NCBI GenBank assembly: GCA_963721365.1
Contig: CAVRJE010000021.1
Coordinates: 44,635-108,634 of the forward strand
From: CAIQPS01 sp963721365
GTDB lineage: Bacteria > Actinomycetota > Thermoleophilia > RBG-16-64-13
Direction: 5' to 3'
DNA: 64,000 nucleotides
Shown here: one piece after another, positions 28,048-37,237 of the stretch
Layout of the letters: each line of letters starts with the position of its first letter
Position numbering within the stretch: the stretch's first letter is position 1
Program-made: the position numbers and the translations under genes
The notes under the pieces: generated by a model
The model's input: only the letters and a program-made list of their open reading frames with translations
The model's database searches: none
Told to the model about the DNA's origin: nothing

Positions 28048-29713
28048 CAGAACAACCCTACGATCTCGCCGTCGATGAGGTCGATGTTCTCCGCCGCGGG
28101 GTGCTTGGGCAGCCCGGGCATGGTCATCATCTTGCCGCAGACCGGCACTATCATCCCGGCGCCGGCCGACAGACGGACCTCGCGCACGGTGAGACGCCAG
28201 TCGCGCGGGCGGCCCATCTTGGTCTTGTCGTCGGAGAGCGAGGCCTGAGTCTTGGCCATGCAGATCGGCAGCGAGCCGTACCCGCGCTCGGTGAAGCGGT
28301 CGATGGCAGCCTCGGCTTCAGGCGTGTAGTCGACCCCGTCTGCTCCGTAGATGCGGGTGGAGATCGTCTCGATCTTCTCTTTGATGGGCCTGTCGAGTTC
28401 GTACAGGAAGCGGAAGGACGGCTTGGGCTTGCCCTCGGTGAGCCGCACCACCTCTTCGGCCAGTTCGATCCCGCCTTCGCCGCCCAGCGCCCAGACGTCG
28501 GAGAGCACCACGTTCGCGCCCATGGCTCCGACCCGCTCGCGCAGAAGAGCCACTTCGGCGTCGGTGTCGTCCGGGAACCGGTTGATGGCCACGACCACCG
28601 GCGCTCCGAAGAGCTGCATGTTCTCGAGGTGCTTCTCGAGGTTCTCGATGCCCGCGCCCAGAGCGGTCAGATTCTCCTTCTTGAGGTCGGCAAGGGCCGC
28701 CCCACCGTGCATCTTGAGCGCCCGGATGGTGGCGACGAGGACCACGCAGTCGGGCACCAGACCGGCGTAGCGGCACTTGATGTCGAAGAACTTCTCGGCC
28801 CCCAGGTCGGCGCCGAAGCCGGCCTCGGTGACGCAGTAGTCGCCCAGCTTGAGGGCCATCCGGGTGGCCTGCACCGAGTTGCAGCCGTGAGCGATGTTGG
28901 CGAACGGGCCGCCGTGGATGATGGCCGGCGTGTTCTCCAGCGTCTGCACGAGGTTGGGCATGAGGGCGTCCTTGAGAAGGACGGCCATCGATCCGGAGAC
29001 CTTGATGTCCTTCGCGGTCACCGTTGTCCCCAGCTAGGGTGGCGCCGAGGACGACGCGTTCCAGACGGGCCTTGAGGTCCTCGATGTCGGTGGCCAGGCA
29101 GAGGATGGCCATGACCTCCGACGCCACGGTGATGTCGAAGCGGGTCTTGCGCTCGACGCCCTCTCCGCTCCTGGCCGACGGTGACCTGGCGCAGCGCCCG
29201 GTCGTTGAGGTCGACCACCCGCGGCCAGGAGATGTTCGGCACGTCGATGCCCAGCTCGTTGCCCTGGAAGAGATGGTTGTCGAGGACGGCCGCGCAGAGG
29301 TTGTGAGCGGTAGTGATGGCGTGGATGTCACCGGTGAAGTGGAGGTTGATGTCCTCCATCGGCACTACCTGGGCGTATCCGCCGCCGGCCGCTCCGCCCT
29401 TGATGCCGAAGCACGGCCCGAGGGAGGGTTCGCGCAGGGTGCAGACGGCCTTCCGGCCGATCTTGTTCAGGCCCATGGACAGGCCGACGTTGGTCGTGGT
29501 CTTGCCCTCGCCGGCCGGAGTCGGAGTGATGGCGGTGCACAGCACCAGCTTGCCGTCCGGGCGGTCTTTCAGACGGTCGAAGACGTCCAGGTGGATCTTG
29601 GCCTTGTACTTGCCGTAGGCGTCCAGGTCGTCCGGACTGAGTCCCAACCCGGCGGCGACGTCGGTGACCGGGATCATCGTGGCTTCGCGTGCAATCTCGA
29701 TATCGCTCTTCAT
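28047..29713 (-). CDS. fhs: formate-tetrahydrofolate ligase (two frameshifts)
   Basis: About 555 residues, breaks near 29175 and 29025. ATG 29713, with GGGGAGG just upstream, gives MKSDIEIAREATMIPVTDVAAGLGL. The ATP loop TPTPAGEGKTTTNVGLSMGL, the LREPSLGPCFGIKGGAAGGGYAQV segment and EAGFGADLGAEKFFDIKCR are all characteristic. It activates formate with ATP onto THF, or makes ATP from formyl-THF when run backwards. It is the first gene of the minus-strand folate and methyl-transfer train. Confidence 0.93.
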
Positions 29714-29811
29714 GCCTCCCCGTTCCTTCAGCGTTCGTGGCGGATAATTGGCGGGGGTTTGCCTGTTTCGGCCCCTTCCCCCCCAGGGCCCTTCCCTCTT
29801 TGGCGCTGCTA

Positions 29812-29841
29812 TAGTAGCAATATAATAAGGTATCCAATCAA
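29812..29841 (-). promoter_or_regulatory. candidate promoter of the fhs train
   Basis: On the minus strand TTGATT (29841-29836) and TACTAT (29817-29812) are separated by 18 bases in an island that is much more AT-rich than the surroundings. It lies about 100 bases upstream of the fhs start. One GGTATCC element falls within the spacer, so a bound regulator would block it. Confidence 0.45.
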
Positions 29842-29893
29842 AGCGGAAGCGCGATGTTCCGCGCTCGGCTAGGTATCCTACGGTTCGGTATCC
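29829..29893. repeat. three GGTATCC elements between the divergent fhs and gntR genes
   Basis: GGTATCC occurs at 29829-29835, 29872-29878 and 29887-29893 in the contexts aaGGTATCCaa, taGGTATCCta and tcGGTATCCta. Each is a short near-palindrome (arms TAGG/CCTA around TAT in the best copy). Three copies in 65 bases between a GntR/UTRA regulator and the operon it faces are good candidates for the GntR operator. Confidence 0.55.
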
Positions 29894-29957
29894 TATATTT
29901 ATATAGTTAAATTGGCAAGAGGCCTGGAGCGAGTCTCAGCCACCGAGGATTGGCAAC

Positions 29958-30764
29958 GTGAGACAGAAGACCGAGAGCAGCGGAACGGGGAGTATTTCAA
30001 CCCGGGCGGGGGGCACGGGTGCAGCCGCGCGCGCCTACGAGCCCGCCTATCTCCACATCGCCAACACCATCGCCGAGCAGATCGGGGCGGGGGTCTACCG
30101 CTCCGGCGACCAATTGCCGACCGAGCCCCAATTGCGGGCGAAGTTCGGGGTGAGCCCGGTCACCGTCCGTCGTGCCATCAGCCTTCTTCTCGACCGCGGG
30201 CTGGTGACCACCACCCAGGGCAAGGGCACCTTCGTCCGCTCGCTCGACATCGGCGAGGCGGTGTTCCGCCTGCACGAGATCACCGAGATGTGGACCGGCG
30301 ACGAGTCCGTCGACGTACTGCTTCTCGAAGCCAGGATACGGCCGGCGGGGGAGCCCGAGGCGTTCATGTTGCACACGGAGCCGGCGGAGCCCCTCGTCTA
30401 TTTGCGCCGCCTCATCCGGCGACGCGGCGTGCCGTTGATCTATCAGGTCGAGCACGTCGTCTACGACGAGCACAGGCCCCTGGTCGAGTCGCAGCTGCAG
30501 GTGACGTCCCTGGACGGCGTGCTTCTCGCCGGGCGCGGCGAAGGCGTGCCGAGCGGGCGGCTGACCATCCAGGCGGTCAGCCTCGACGCCGAGGCGGCCA
30601 AGTACCTCAAGGTGCCCGACGGCTCTCCGGCGTTCTGTCTCGAGCACCTCTTTCTCGACTTCGAAGGGCGGCCCGTGAGCTGGGGCAGGTTCCTGTGCAG
30701 GGCCGACCAGTTCCGGCTGAGCACCTACATCGGGGTCTCGCCCGCCCCTGCCGAGGAGGCCTAG
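29958..30764 (+). CDS. GntR-family (HutC/UTRA) transcriptional regulator
   Basis: 268 residues. GTG 29958 starts it. Residues about 28-95 are the winged helix (AYLHIANTIAEQIGAGVYRSGDQLPTEPQLRAKFGVSPVTVRRAISLL...GKGTFV). Residues about 105-260 are a UTRA ligand domain (EPLVYLRRLIRRRGVPLIYQVEHVVYD, HLFLDFEGRPVSWGRFLCRAD). It is followed by a corrinoid protein 1 base later and is divergent from fhs. It therefore probably controls the methyl-transfer/formate genes in both directions in response to a small ligand (inference). Confidence 0.9.
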   Translation: MRQKTESSGTGSISTRAGGTGAAARAYEPAYLHIANTIAEQIGAGVYRSGDQLPTEPQLRAKFGVSPVTVRRAISLLLDRGLVTTTQGKGTFVRSLDIGEAVFRLHEITEMWTGDESVDVLLLEARIRPAGEPEAFMLHTEPAEPLVYLRRLIRRRGVPLIYQVEHVVYDEHRPLVESQLQVTSLDGVLLAGRGEGVPSGRLTIQAVSLDAEAAKYLKVPDGSPAFCLEHLFLDFEGRPVSWGRFLCRADQFRLSTYIGVSPAPAEEA

Positions 30765-30765
30765 C

Positions 30766-31413
30766 GTGCAGAACATCACCGCCGCGGTGGCGGCTCTGGA
30801 CTACAAGGGGACGCTCTCCCTGGTGGAGCAGGCGCTCGCCCGGGGCGAGAGCGCCGTGGACATCGTCCACGCCACCCAGGCCGGCCTGCGGGTCGTCGGC
30901 GAGCGCTACGAGCAGCAGGAGATCTTTCTGTCGGGTCTCATCATGGCGGGCGAGATCTTCCGCGGCGTCATGGAGTTGGTGCAGCCCGATTGGGAGAGCG
31001 GCCTGCAGGGCGAGGCGTCCGGCCGGGTGCTGCTCGGCACGGTCGCCGGCGACATCCACGACCTCGGCAAGAACATGGCCGCGCTGACTTTCCGGGCGTT
31101 CGGCTTCGCGGTGGAGGACCTCGGGGTGGACGTGCCGCCCGAGGACTTCGTGGAGGCTGCCCGGCGCAGCCGGCCGGACATCATCGGACTCTCCGGCCTG
31201 CTGACCCTGGCTTTCACAGCCATGAAGGAGACCGTGACGCTCATACACGAGAACAGCGCCCAGTTGGGCGGGGCCCCTCTTATCGTCATCGGCGGCGCCA
31301 CCATCGACGAGCACGTCGCCCGGTACGTCGGGGCCGACCATTGGACGAACGACGCCATGGAGGGCGTCCGCCTCTGCCAGCGCCTTCTTGAGAGCAGGAG
31401 AGAGAGAAGATGA
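30766..31413 (+). CDS. second corrinoid (B12-binding) protein
   Basis: 215 residues, GTG start at 30766, intact frame. It has a helical cap followed by the cobalamin domain with motif GDIHDLGK near residue 101 and partners LSGLLTLAFTAMKETV and IVIGGATIDEHVARYVGADHWTNDA. It is only distantly like the corrinoid protein at 22.7 kb, so the two probably serve different methyltransferases. No methyltransferase adjoins it: GntR lies before and the formate dehydrogenase after, the latter with an ATGA overlap at 31410. It could also act as a B12-linked sensor. Confidence 0.9.
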   Translation: MQNITAAVAALDYKGTLSLVEQALARGESAVDIVHATQAGLRVVGERYEQQEIFLSGLIMAGEIFRGVMELVQPDWESGLQGEASGRVLLGTVAGDIHDLGKNMAALTFRAFGFAVEDLGVDVPPEDFVEAARRSRPDIIGLSGLLTLAFTAMKETVTLIHENSAQLGGAPLIVIGGATIDEHVARYVGADHWTNDAMEGVRLCQRLLESRRERR

Positions 31414-31449
31414 GCGAATCGCGCAGCCAAACCGCGATCACCGACCCAG

Positions 31450-34400
31450 ATGAAGCCGGTGGCCGTCTTCATCGACGGTCGCCACCTACAGGTCGACCCC
31501 CGAATGACCATCCTTCAAGCCGCCGAGTCGCACGGCGTCTACATCCCGACCCTCTGCCACGACCCTCGGCTCGCCCCGGCCGCACGGTGCGGTCTCTGTC
31601 TGGTGGAAGTGGCGGGCCTCGGCATGGTGCAGGCCTGCGAGACTCCGGTGAGCGAAGGCCTGGAGATAGTGACGCTGAGTCCCGAGGTAGCGGAGGCTCG
31701 CAGGCTGAGGCTCAACGAGCTCCTCTCGAACCACAACGCCTACTGCGAGCCTCCGTGCCACTACGCCTGCCCGGCGGGTATCGACATTCCCGCCTACCTG
31801 GCCGCCATCGCGGCGGGCGACGACTCTGAGGCTGTACGGATCATCAAAGAGCGCCTCCCTCTCCCCCGCATCGTCGGCCGGGTCTGCCCGCGCCCCTGCG
31901 AGAGCGCCTGCCGGCGCACCCAGGTCGACGGGAAACCGGTGGCCATCTGCCACCTCAAGCGCTTCGCGGCGGACGCGGCAGAGCGCGCGGGAGCAGGTCG
32001 CCCCGCCGACGGGCAAGAAGGTGGCGGTCGTCGGTAGCGGCCCGTCCGGTCTGACCGCCGCCTACTACCTGGCTCTCGCCGGCCACCAGGTGACCATCTT
32101 CGAGGCCGATCCACAGCCGGGCGGCATGGTGCTGAACGGCATCCCGCCGTACCGCCTTCCTCGCGACGTCATCGCGGCGGACGTTGCCGACATCCTCAGC
32201 CTGGGCGTCGAGCTCCGGCTGAACGTCCGGTTCGGCGAGGACGTTTCCATCGACGACCTGGAGGACGAGGGCTACTCGGCCACCTTCCTGGCCATCGGCG
32301 CCCAGTGCGGCTCGACCGGGGGCATCCCCGGAGCAGATGAGACCGGGGCGTCTATTCGGCGGTCGACTTTCTTCGCGAGAGCAACGCCGGGACCTGGCAG
32401 GAACCTCTGGGCAGGACGCTGGTCGTCGGCGGAGGCTTCACCGCGGTGGACGCGGCCCGCTCCGCCCTCCGTCTCGGCGCGGGCGAGGTGACGGTCGTCT
32501 ACCGGCGCACCCGCGACGAGATGCCCGCTACCGCCGACGAGGTGAACGAGGCCGAGGACGAAGGCGCCCAGCTGCAGATACTCACCTCCCCGATCTCCCT
32601 GGTCGTCCCCGAGGGTCGCCTGACCGGCGTCGTCTGCCAGAAGATGGCCCTCGGCGAGCCGGACAAGAGCGGCCGGCGGCGGCCCGAGCCGATCGCCGGC
32701 TCGGAGTTCACCATCCCGGCCGACACCCTCATCCTGGCGGTCGGCCAGGAGGTCGACGGGGCCGATCTCGAGAACGTGTGCGAGCTCACCCCCTCGGGCA
32801 CCATCGCCGCGGACAAGCTCACCCTTCTCACGAGCCGCCCGGGCGTTTTCGCCGGCGGCGACTGCGAGACCGGACCGGCCACGGTCGTGGAGGCCGTCGC
32901 CGCCGGACGCCGGGCCGCGGTCGCCATCGACGCGTACGTGTCCGGAGAGTCGCCGGAGGCGGCCTGCTCTGCGCCGGGAGCCCGGCTGGAGCGGCACCGT
33001 CCGCGGTTCTTCGACATCGGCGCCAAGCCGCTCTCCGACGAGACTCGCAGCGACATGCCCGTGCTTCCGGTCGCAGCGCGCCGCGACTTCGACGAGGTCG
33101 AGCTGGGCTTCGACGAGGAGACCGCGCGCAAGGAGGCCGCCCGCTGCCTGCAGTGCATCTGTCACGAGGCTTCCAGGTGCGACCTGCAGAGCCTGTCCAT
33201 CCGCTACGGCGCGGGAACCACCGAGTTCAAGGGCGACACCGGCCAGTTCGACCTGTTCGACGGCAGCCCCATCCTCCAGCTCGACCGGAAGCGCTGTATC
33301 CAGTGTCACACCTGCGTGCGCGTATGCGACGAGCTCGAGCGCTACGGCGTGTACGAGGTCGACGAGGCCGGCTACCCGGCGCTCAAGGGCGACACATACC
33401 GGGAGTCCGGGTGCGTGTCGTGCGGGCAGTGCACCGACGCCTGCCCCACGGGCGCTCTCGTCAACGCCCAACTCAAGCCCTATCGCGAGTGGGAGGTGAC
33501 CCGGGTAACGACCACCTGCCCCCTCTGCGGCACCGGCTGCAACTTCGATCTGAACGTCAAGGACGGCCGGGTCGTCGGGGTGACCACGTCGCCCGATGCC
33601 CCCGTCAACGGCGCCGCTCTGTGCGTGAAGGGGCGCTACCACACCGACATGATCGGCAGCCCCGACCGCCTCACCACGCCGCTCATCCGCAAGAACGGCG
33701 TACTGGAGAAGGCGAGCTGGGACGAGGCGTTGAGCCTGGTGGCCCGCCGCTTCGGCGAGGTCCGCGACCGGCATGGCGCCGACGCCTTCGGGGCCCTCAG
33801 CTCCGCCCGCTGCACCAACGAGGACAACTGGGTCATGCAGAAGTTCGTCAGGGCGGTGATGCGCACAAACAACCTGGACCACTGCGCACGAACCTGACAC
33901 GCTCCCACTGTGGCCGGTCTGGCCACATCGTTCGGAAGCGCCGCTATGACCAACTCCATCAGCGAGGTGGAGCAGTACGACGTTCTCTTCATCATCGGTT
34001 CCAACACCACCGAGGCCCACCCGATCATCGGCGGCAAGATGAAGCGCGCCGCCCGGCGGGGAGCCCGTCTTATCGTCGTCGACCCCCGGCATATCGAGTT
34101 GGTGGACCACGCCGAGCTCTGGCTGCAACTGAGGCCGGGCACCGACGCCGCGCTCATCAACGGGATGATCAACATCATCATCAACGAGCGCTGGGCCGAC
34201 TGGGAGTTCATCGCCAAACGCTGCGAGAACTACGACGACCTGTGGGAAGTCGTGAAGAAGTACACCCCGGACGTCGTCAGCGAGATCACCGGCGTGCCGC
34301 AGGACAAGATCTACGCGGCGGCCGAGCTGTATGCGAACACCGCCCGGGCCGGCATCTTCTACACGCTGGGCATCACCGAGCACACCACCGGCACCGCCAA

Positions 34401-35517
34401 CGTGATCAACCTGGCCAACCTGGCCATGGTCACCGGCCATGTGGGCGTCCCTCATGCCGGGGTCAACCCGCTGCGCGGCCAGAACAATGTACAGGGGGCG
34501 TGCGACATGGGCGCCCTGCCGAATACCTACCCCGACTACCGCCCGGTGACCAAGCCGGAAGTCGCGGCCGTCTTCGAAGAGGCCTGGGGCGTCGAATTGA
34601 GCCGCGAGACCGGCCTTCGCACTCCCGAGATGTTCGACGCCGCCGTCGGGGGTGAGCTGAAGGCGCTGTACGTGATGGGTGAGGACCCCATCCTCACCGA
34701 TGCCGACGCCAACCACGTGCGCCACGCCATCGAGGAGCTGGAGTTCCTTGTGGTGCAGGATATCTTCATGACCGAGACCGCCAAGTACGCCGATGTGGTG
34801 CTGCCGGCGGCCTGCTACGCAGAGAAGGACGGCACCTTCACCAACACCGAGCGCCGGGTGCAGCGGGTCCGGAAGGCCGTGGAGCCGCCGGGCGAGGCCC
34901 GCGCAGACTGGGAGATCATCGCCGATCTGTCCGCCCGTATGGGCTATCCGATGCCGTACGACTCGGCGGCCGGCATCTTCGAGGAGATCCGGACATTGAC
35001 CCCCACCTACGCCGGAATGACCTACGACCGGGTCGACGCCTGCGGACTGCAGTGGCCTTGCCCGACGACCGACCACCCGGGCACGCCGTTCCTGCACGAA
35101 GACGTCTTCCCGCGCGGCCGCGGGCGGCTAAAGGGAGTGGAGTACGAGGCTCCCGCCGAGTTGACCAACGCCGAATACCCGATACTCCTGACCACCGGCA
35201 GGATGCTCTACCAGTACAACATCTCCACGCGGCAATCGCCGATCCTTGACTCCTTCGCACCGTACGAGCGTACCGAGATCAACCCGGTCGATGCCGCCGC
35301 GATCGGAGTGGCGGAAGGAGACAAGATGCGGGTCACGTCACGCCGCGGTTCGGTGGTGACGAGAGCGAAGCTGACCGATCGAGTGCCGCCGGGGATCATG
35401 TTCATGACCTTCCACTTCTGGGAGACCGCGGCCAACGAGCTGACCAACTCCGCGTTCGACCCCATCTCCAAGACGGCGGAGTACAAGGTCTCGGCCGTGA
35501 AGATCGAGAAGGCCTGA
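31450..35517 (+). CDS. fdhA: selenocysteine formate dehydrogenase fused to an NAD(P)H/FAD oxidoreductase module
   Basis: About 1,355 residues. Order of parts: a [2Fe-2S] ferredoxin domain (CHDPRLAPAARCGLCLVE, residues 35-80), a GltD-like FAD/NAD(P) domain with two Rossmann motifs (VAVVGSGPSGLTAAYYLAL and TLVVGGGFTAVDAARSAL), and two [4Fe-4S] sites (CIQCHTCVRVCDE, CVSCGQCTDACPTGA). The molybdopterin formate dehydrogenase proper starts at CPLCGTGCNFDL. At 33895-33897 an in-frame TGA sits in LDHCART-U-HAPTVAGL, the selenocysteine position of FdhF/FdhA, so this is one gene and not two. Frameshifts lie near 32005 and 32350. ATG 31410 has a strong AGGAG site but is out of frame by one base; it may be the true start if a base is miscalled before 31450. 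It oxidises formate to CO2 (or the reverse) with NAD(P) as likely partner. Confidence 0.92.
33895..33927 (+). promoter_or_regulatory. UGA selenocysteine codon with bacterial SECIS hairpin
   Basis: TGA at 33895-33897 is followed after 11 bases by a perfect 7-bp stem, TGTGGCC (33909-33915) and GGCCACA (33921-33927), closed by the loop GGTCT (33916-33920). Loop sequence and distance from the UGA agree with the SelB-binding SECIS element of E. coli fdhF. The reading frame stays open on both sides of the TGA and is conserved in family. Confidence 0.93.
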
Positions 35518-35551
35518 GGCCGGACAGCTCGCACAGGTAGCGAACGCGGCT

Positions 35552-35576
35552 GCGGGCTCGCCAGTAGCGAGCCCGC
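35552..35576 (+). terminator. hairpin after the formate dehydrogenase gene
   Basis: A perfect 9-bp stem GCGGGCTCG / CGAGCCCGC with a 7-base loop (CCAGTAG) lies 35 bases past the formate dehydrogenase stop and just beyond the stop of the convergent CBS gene. No T-run follows, so it may stop transcription from both sides with help from Rho. Confidence 0.6.
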
Positions 35577-35580
35577 GCCA

Positions 35581-36211
35581 CTACTCCCTGACGTCGACGA
35601 TGCTCTCGACGAGCGGTTCGATGGTCTTTACCAACAGCGTCGCGATCCACGTCCTGGACCTTGAAGGTCACCGTCTCGGAGTCGGCCGCGATGCCGAAGG
35701 CCACGAACTGAGCGCCGAGCGCCGAGATGGCGCTGGAGATCGTGGCGAGGGTGCCCTTTTCTCTCTTCACCTTCGCCGTCACTCGGATGCCCGGCTCGCG
35801 AGCGCCGAATAGTTCAAGGAGGATGTTGAACAGGTGGGATTCGGTGATGATCCCCACCAGATCATCACCTCGCATCACCGGGAGGCCGCTGACCCTGTTG
35901 TCGGCCATGATGCGGCCAGCTTCCTCGACCGCCGTGTCCTCGGTCACGGTGATGACGTCGCGGGTCATCACCTTATCGATCGTGATCTTCTCGAGCAGAT
36001 AGTCCAGCTCCCATACGCTCAGCGACGTCGCCGGTGAAGGGGACACGCGGAGCAGGTCGTCCAGCGCGACGATGCCTACCAGTTCTCCCTTTTCGTTCAC
36101 GACGGGCAACTGGCGGACCTTGCTGCCCCGCATGACTTGCAGAGCGTCGGGGACGGTCGCGCTCGGGTTGGTCGTGATCGGCATCTTGGACATCCTGTCG
36201 CGGACTAACAT
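35581..36211 (-). CDS. CBS-domain pair with C-terminal ACT domain (AcuB-like; one frameshift)
   Basis: About 210 residues. Two CBS motifs are visible (MSKMPITTNPSATVPDALQVM...LVGIVALDDLL and VMTRDVITVTEDTAVEEAGRIM...LVGIITESHLF). An ACT domain follows (IRVTAKVKREKGTLATISSAISALGAQFVAFGI). The frame breaks near 35645; the true end reads EPLVESIVDVRE with stop at 35581. Such AcuB-like proteins bind adenine nucleotides and amino acids and tune metabolism. It is convergent with the formate dehydrogenase gene; no partner is evident. Confidence 0.85.
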
Positions 36212-36270
36212 CGGGGCCTCCTAACAGCCGCTTCCCAAACCTGATCCAGTGTAGCTTCAGTGTACTGCAC

Positions 36271-37131
36271 CTACGCGGTGCCGCCGGATGGCGCCCGCAT
36301 CTGCCGGGCCCGCTGCGACGCCGCCTCGACTGCCTGCTGGAACGCGAGCCGCACACCTCGCTCCTCGAGAACGTCCACGCCTTCGCGGAGAGGGTCCCCG
36401 GGCGGCGCCAATCGCCGCTGCAAGTCCGCCGCCGACTCGTCACCGGCCACGAGCGTCCGGGCCGCGCCGAGCATGGCCCGGCGCGCGAACGCCCGTGCAA
36501 CGGAGCGCGGTAATCCTGCCGCCACTCCCCCATCCTCCAGGCCTTCGAGCGCGAGCGCGAGAAGCGCGGGCCCGGTCCCCGATACCGCCGTCACCGCATC
36601 GAGCATGCTCTCCGGCACCACCACCGTCAGCCCGAGCACGTCGAACAGGCCGAGCACCCGCTGTTCCACCTCAGGGGAAACGCCCGCCTCCGCCGCCACC
36701 GCGACGGTCCCGGCCCCCACCTCCACGCCCAGGTTCGGCATCACTCTGAACAGCGCCGGGCGCGGTCCTGACATCAGCCGGATCTGTCCCAGCTCCACCC
36801 CCGCCATGGAGGAGATCACGATCTGGCCCTCGCGAAGCAGGGGGGCGATCGAACGGAGGAGTCCCTCCGCGTCTTTGGGCTTGACCACCACGATCAGGAA
36901 CTCGGCCTCTGCCACAAGTTGCGCGGGTGAACCGGCGAGAACGACGCCCTCGCACTCTTTCACCCGCTGCAGGGCGCTCGGGATCTTGTCCCACACGAGC
37001 AAACGCGCTCCCAGCGCCGGCGACCGCGACCACCCGCGCACGAGGGCCGACCCCATATTGCCCGCCCCGATCACCCCGATGGTAACGCCCGCTTCTGCGC
37101 CTGGCGCCGAGCTCCTAGCCTCTGCTGTCAC
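36271..37131 (-). CDS. proC: pyrroline-5-carboxylate reductase
   Basis: 286 residues, intact frame. The N-terminal NAD(P) Rossmann motif TIGVIGAGNMGSALVRGW and VVVKPKDAEGLL are present. The C-terminal dimer domain carries the ProC signature ALLALALEGLEDGGVAAGLPRSVA and the ending LRREGVD-type segment (GDPLREGVDVLEERG). It makes proline from pyrroline-5-carboxylate. It stands alone, divergent from rpiA. Confidence 0.92.
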   Translation of the reverse strand: MTAEARSSAPGAEAGVTIGVIGAGNMGSALVRGWSRSPALGARLLVWDKIPSALQRVKECEGVVLAGSPAQLVAEAEFLIVVVKPKDAEGLLRSIAPLLREGQIVISSMAGVELGQIRLMSGPRPALFRVMPNLGVEVGAGTVAVAAEAGVSPEVEQRVLGLFDVLGLTVVVPESMLDAVTAVSGTGPALLALALEGLEDGGVAAGLPRSVARAFARRAMLGAARTLVAGDESAADLQRRLAPPGDPLREGVDVLEERGVRLAFQQAVEAASQRARQMRAPSGGTA

Positions 37132-37237
37132 GGAAGGCCTCCTTTCGTGTGCACCCTACCATGCCGTCCGGGTGCTTGTATGATTCAAGGAGATGACCAG
37201 GGGAGGAACGTAGCGGACCACGAGGGGAAGGAGTCGC

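Noticed and set aside
10932..29713. Reading the broken genes as true pseudogenes of a decaying cluster
   Set aside because: Breaks are single-base, occur also in housekeeping genes (alkA, rpiA), and catalytic motifs are intact on both sides, which fits sequence errors better than decay.
29714..29957. A THF, ZTP or cobalamin riboswitch upstream of fhs
   Set aside because: I looked for conserved cores of these riboswitches in the minus-strand leader and saw none; the region looks like promoter and operator DNA.
33895..33897. A normal stop splitting formate dehydrogenase into two genes
   Set aside because: The TGA falls at the known Sec position, the frame continues without shift and a SECIS hairpin follows.
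32272..35097. A 941-codon open frame antisense to the formate dehydrogenase
   Set aside because: Same reason: low-complexity composition, and the plus strand reads as a full formate dehydrogenase with cluster motifs.
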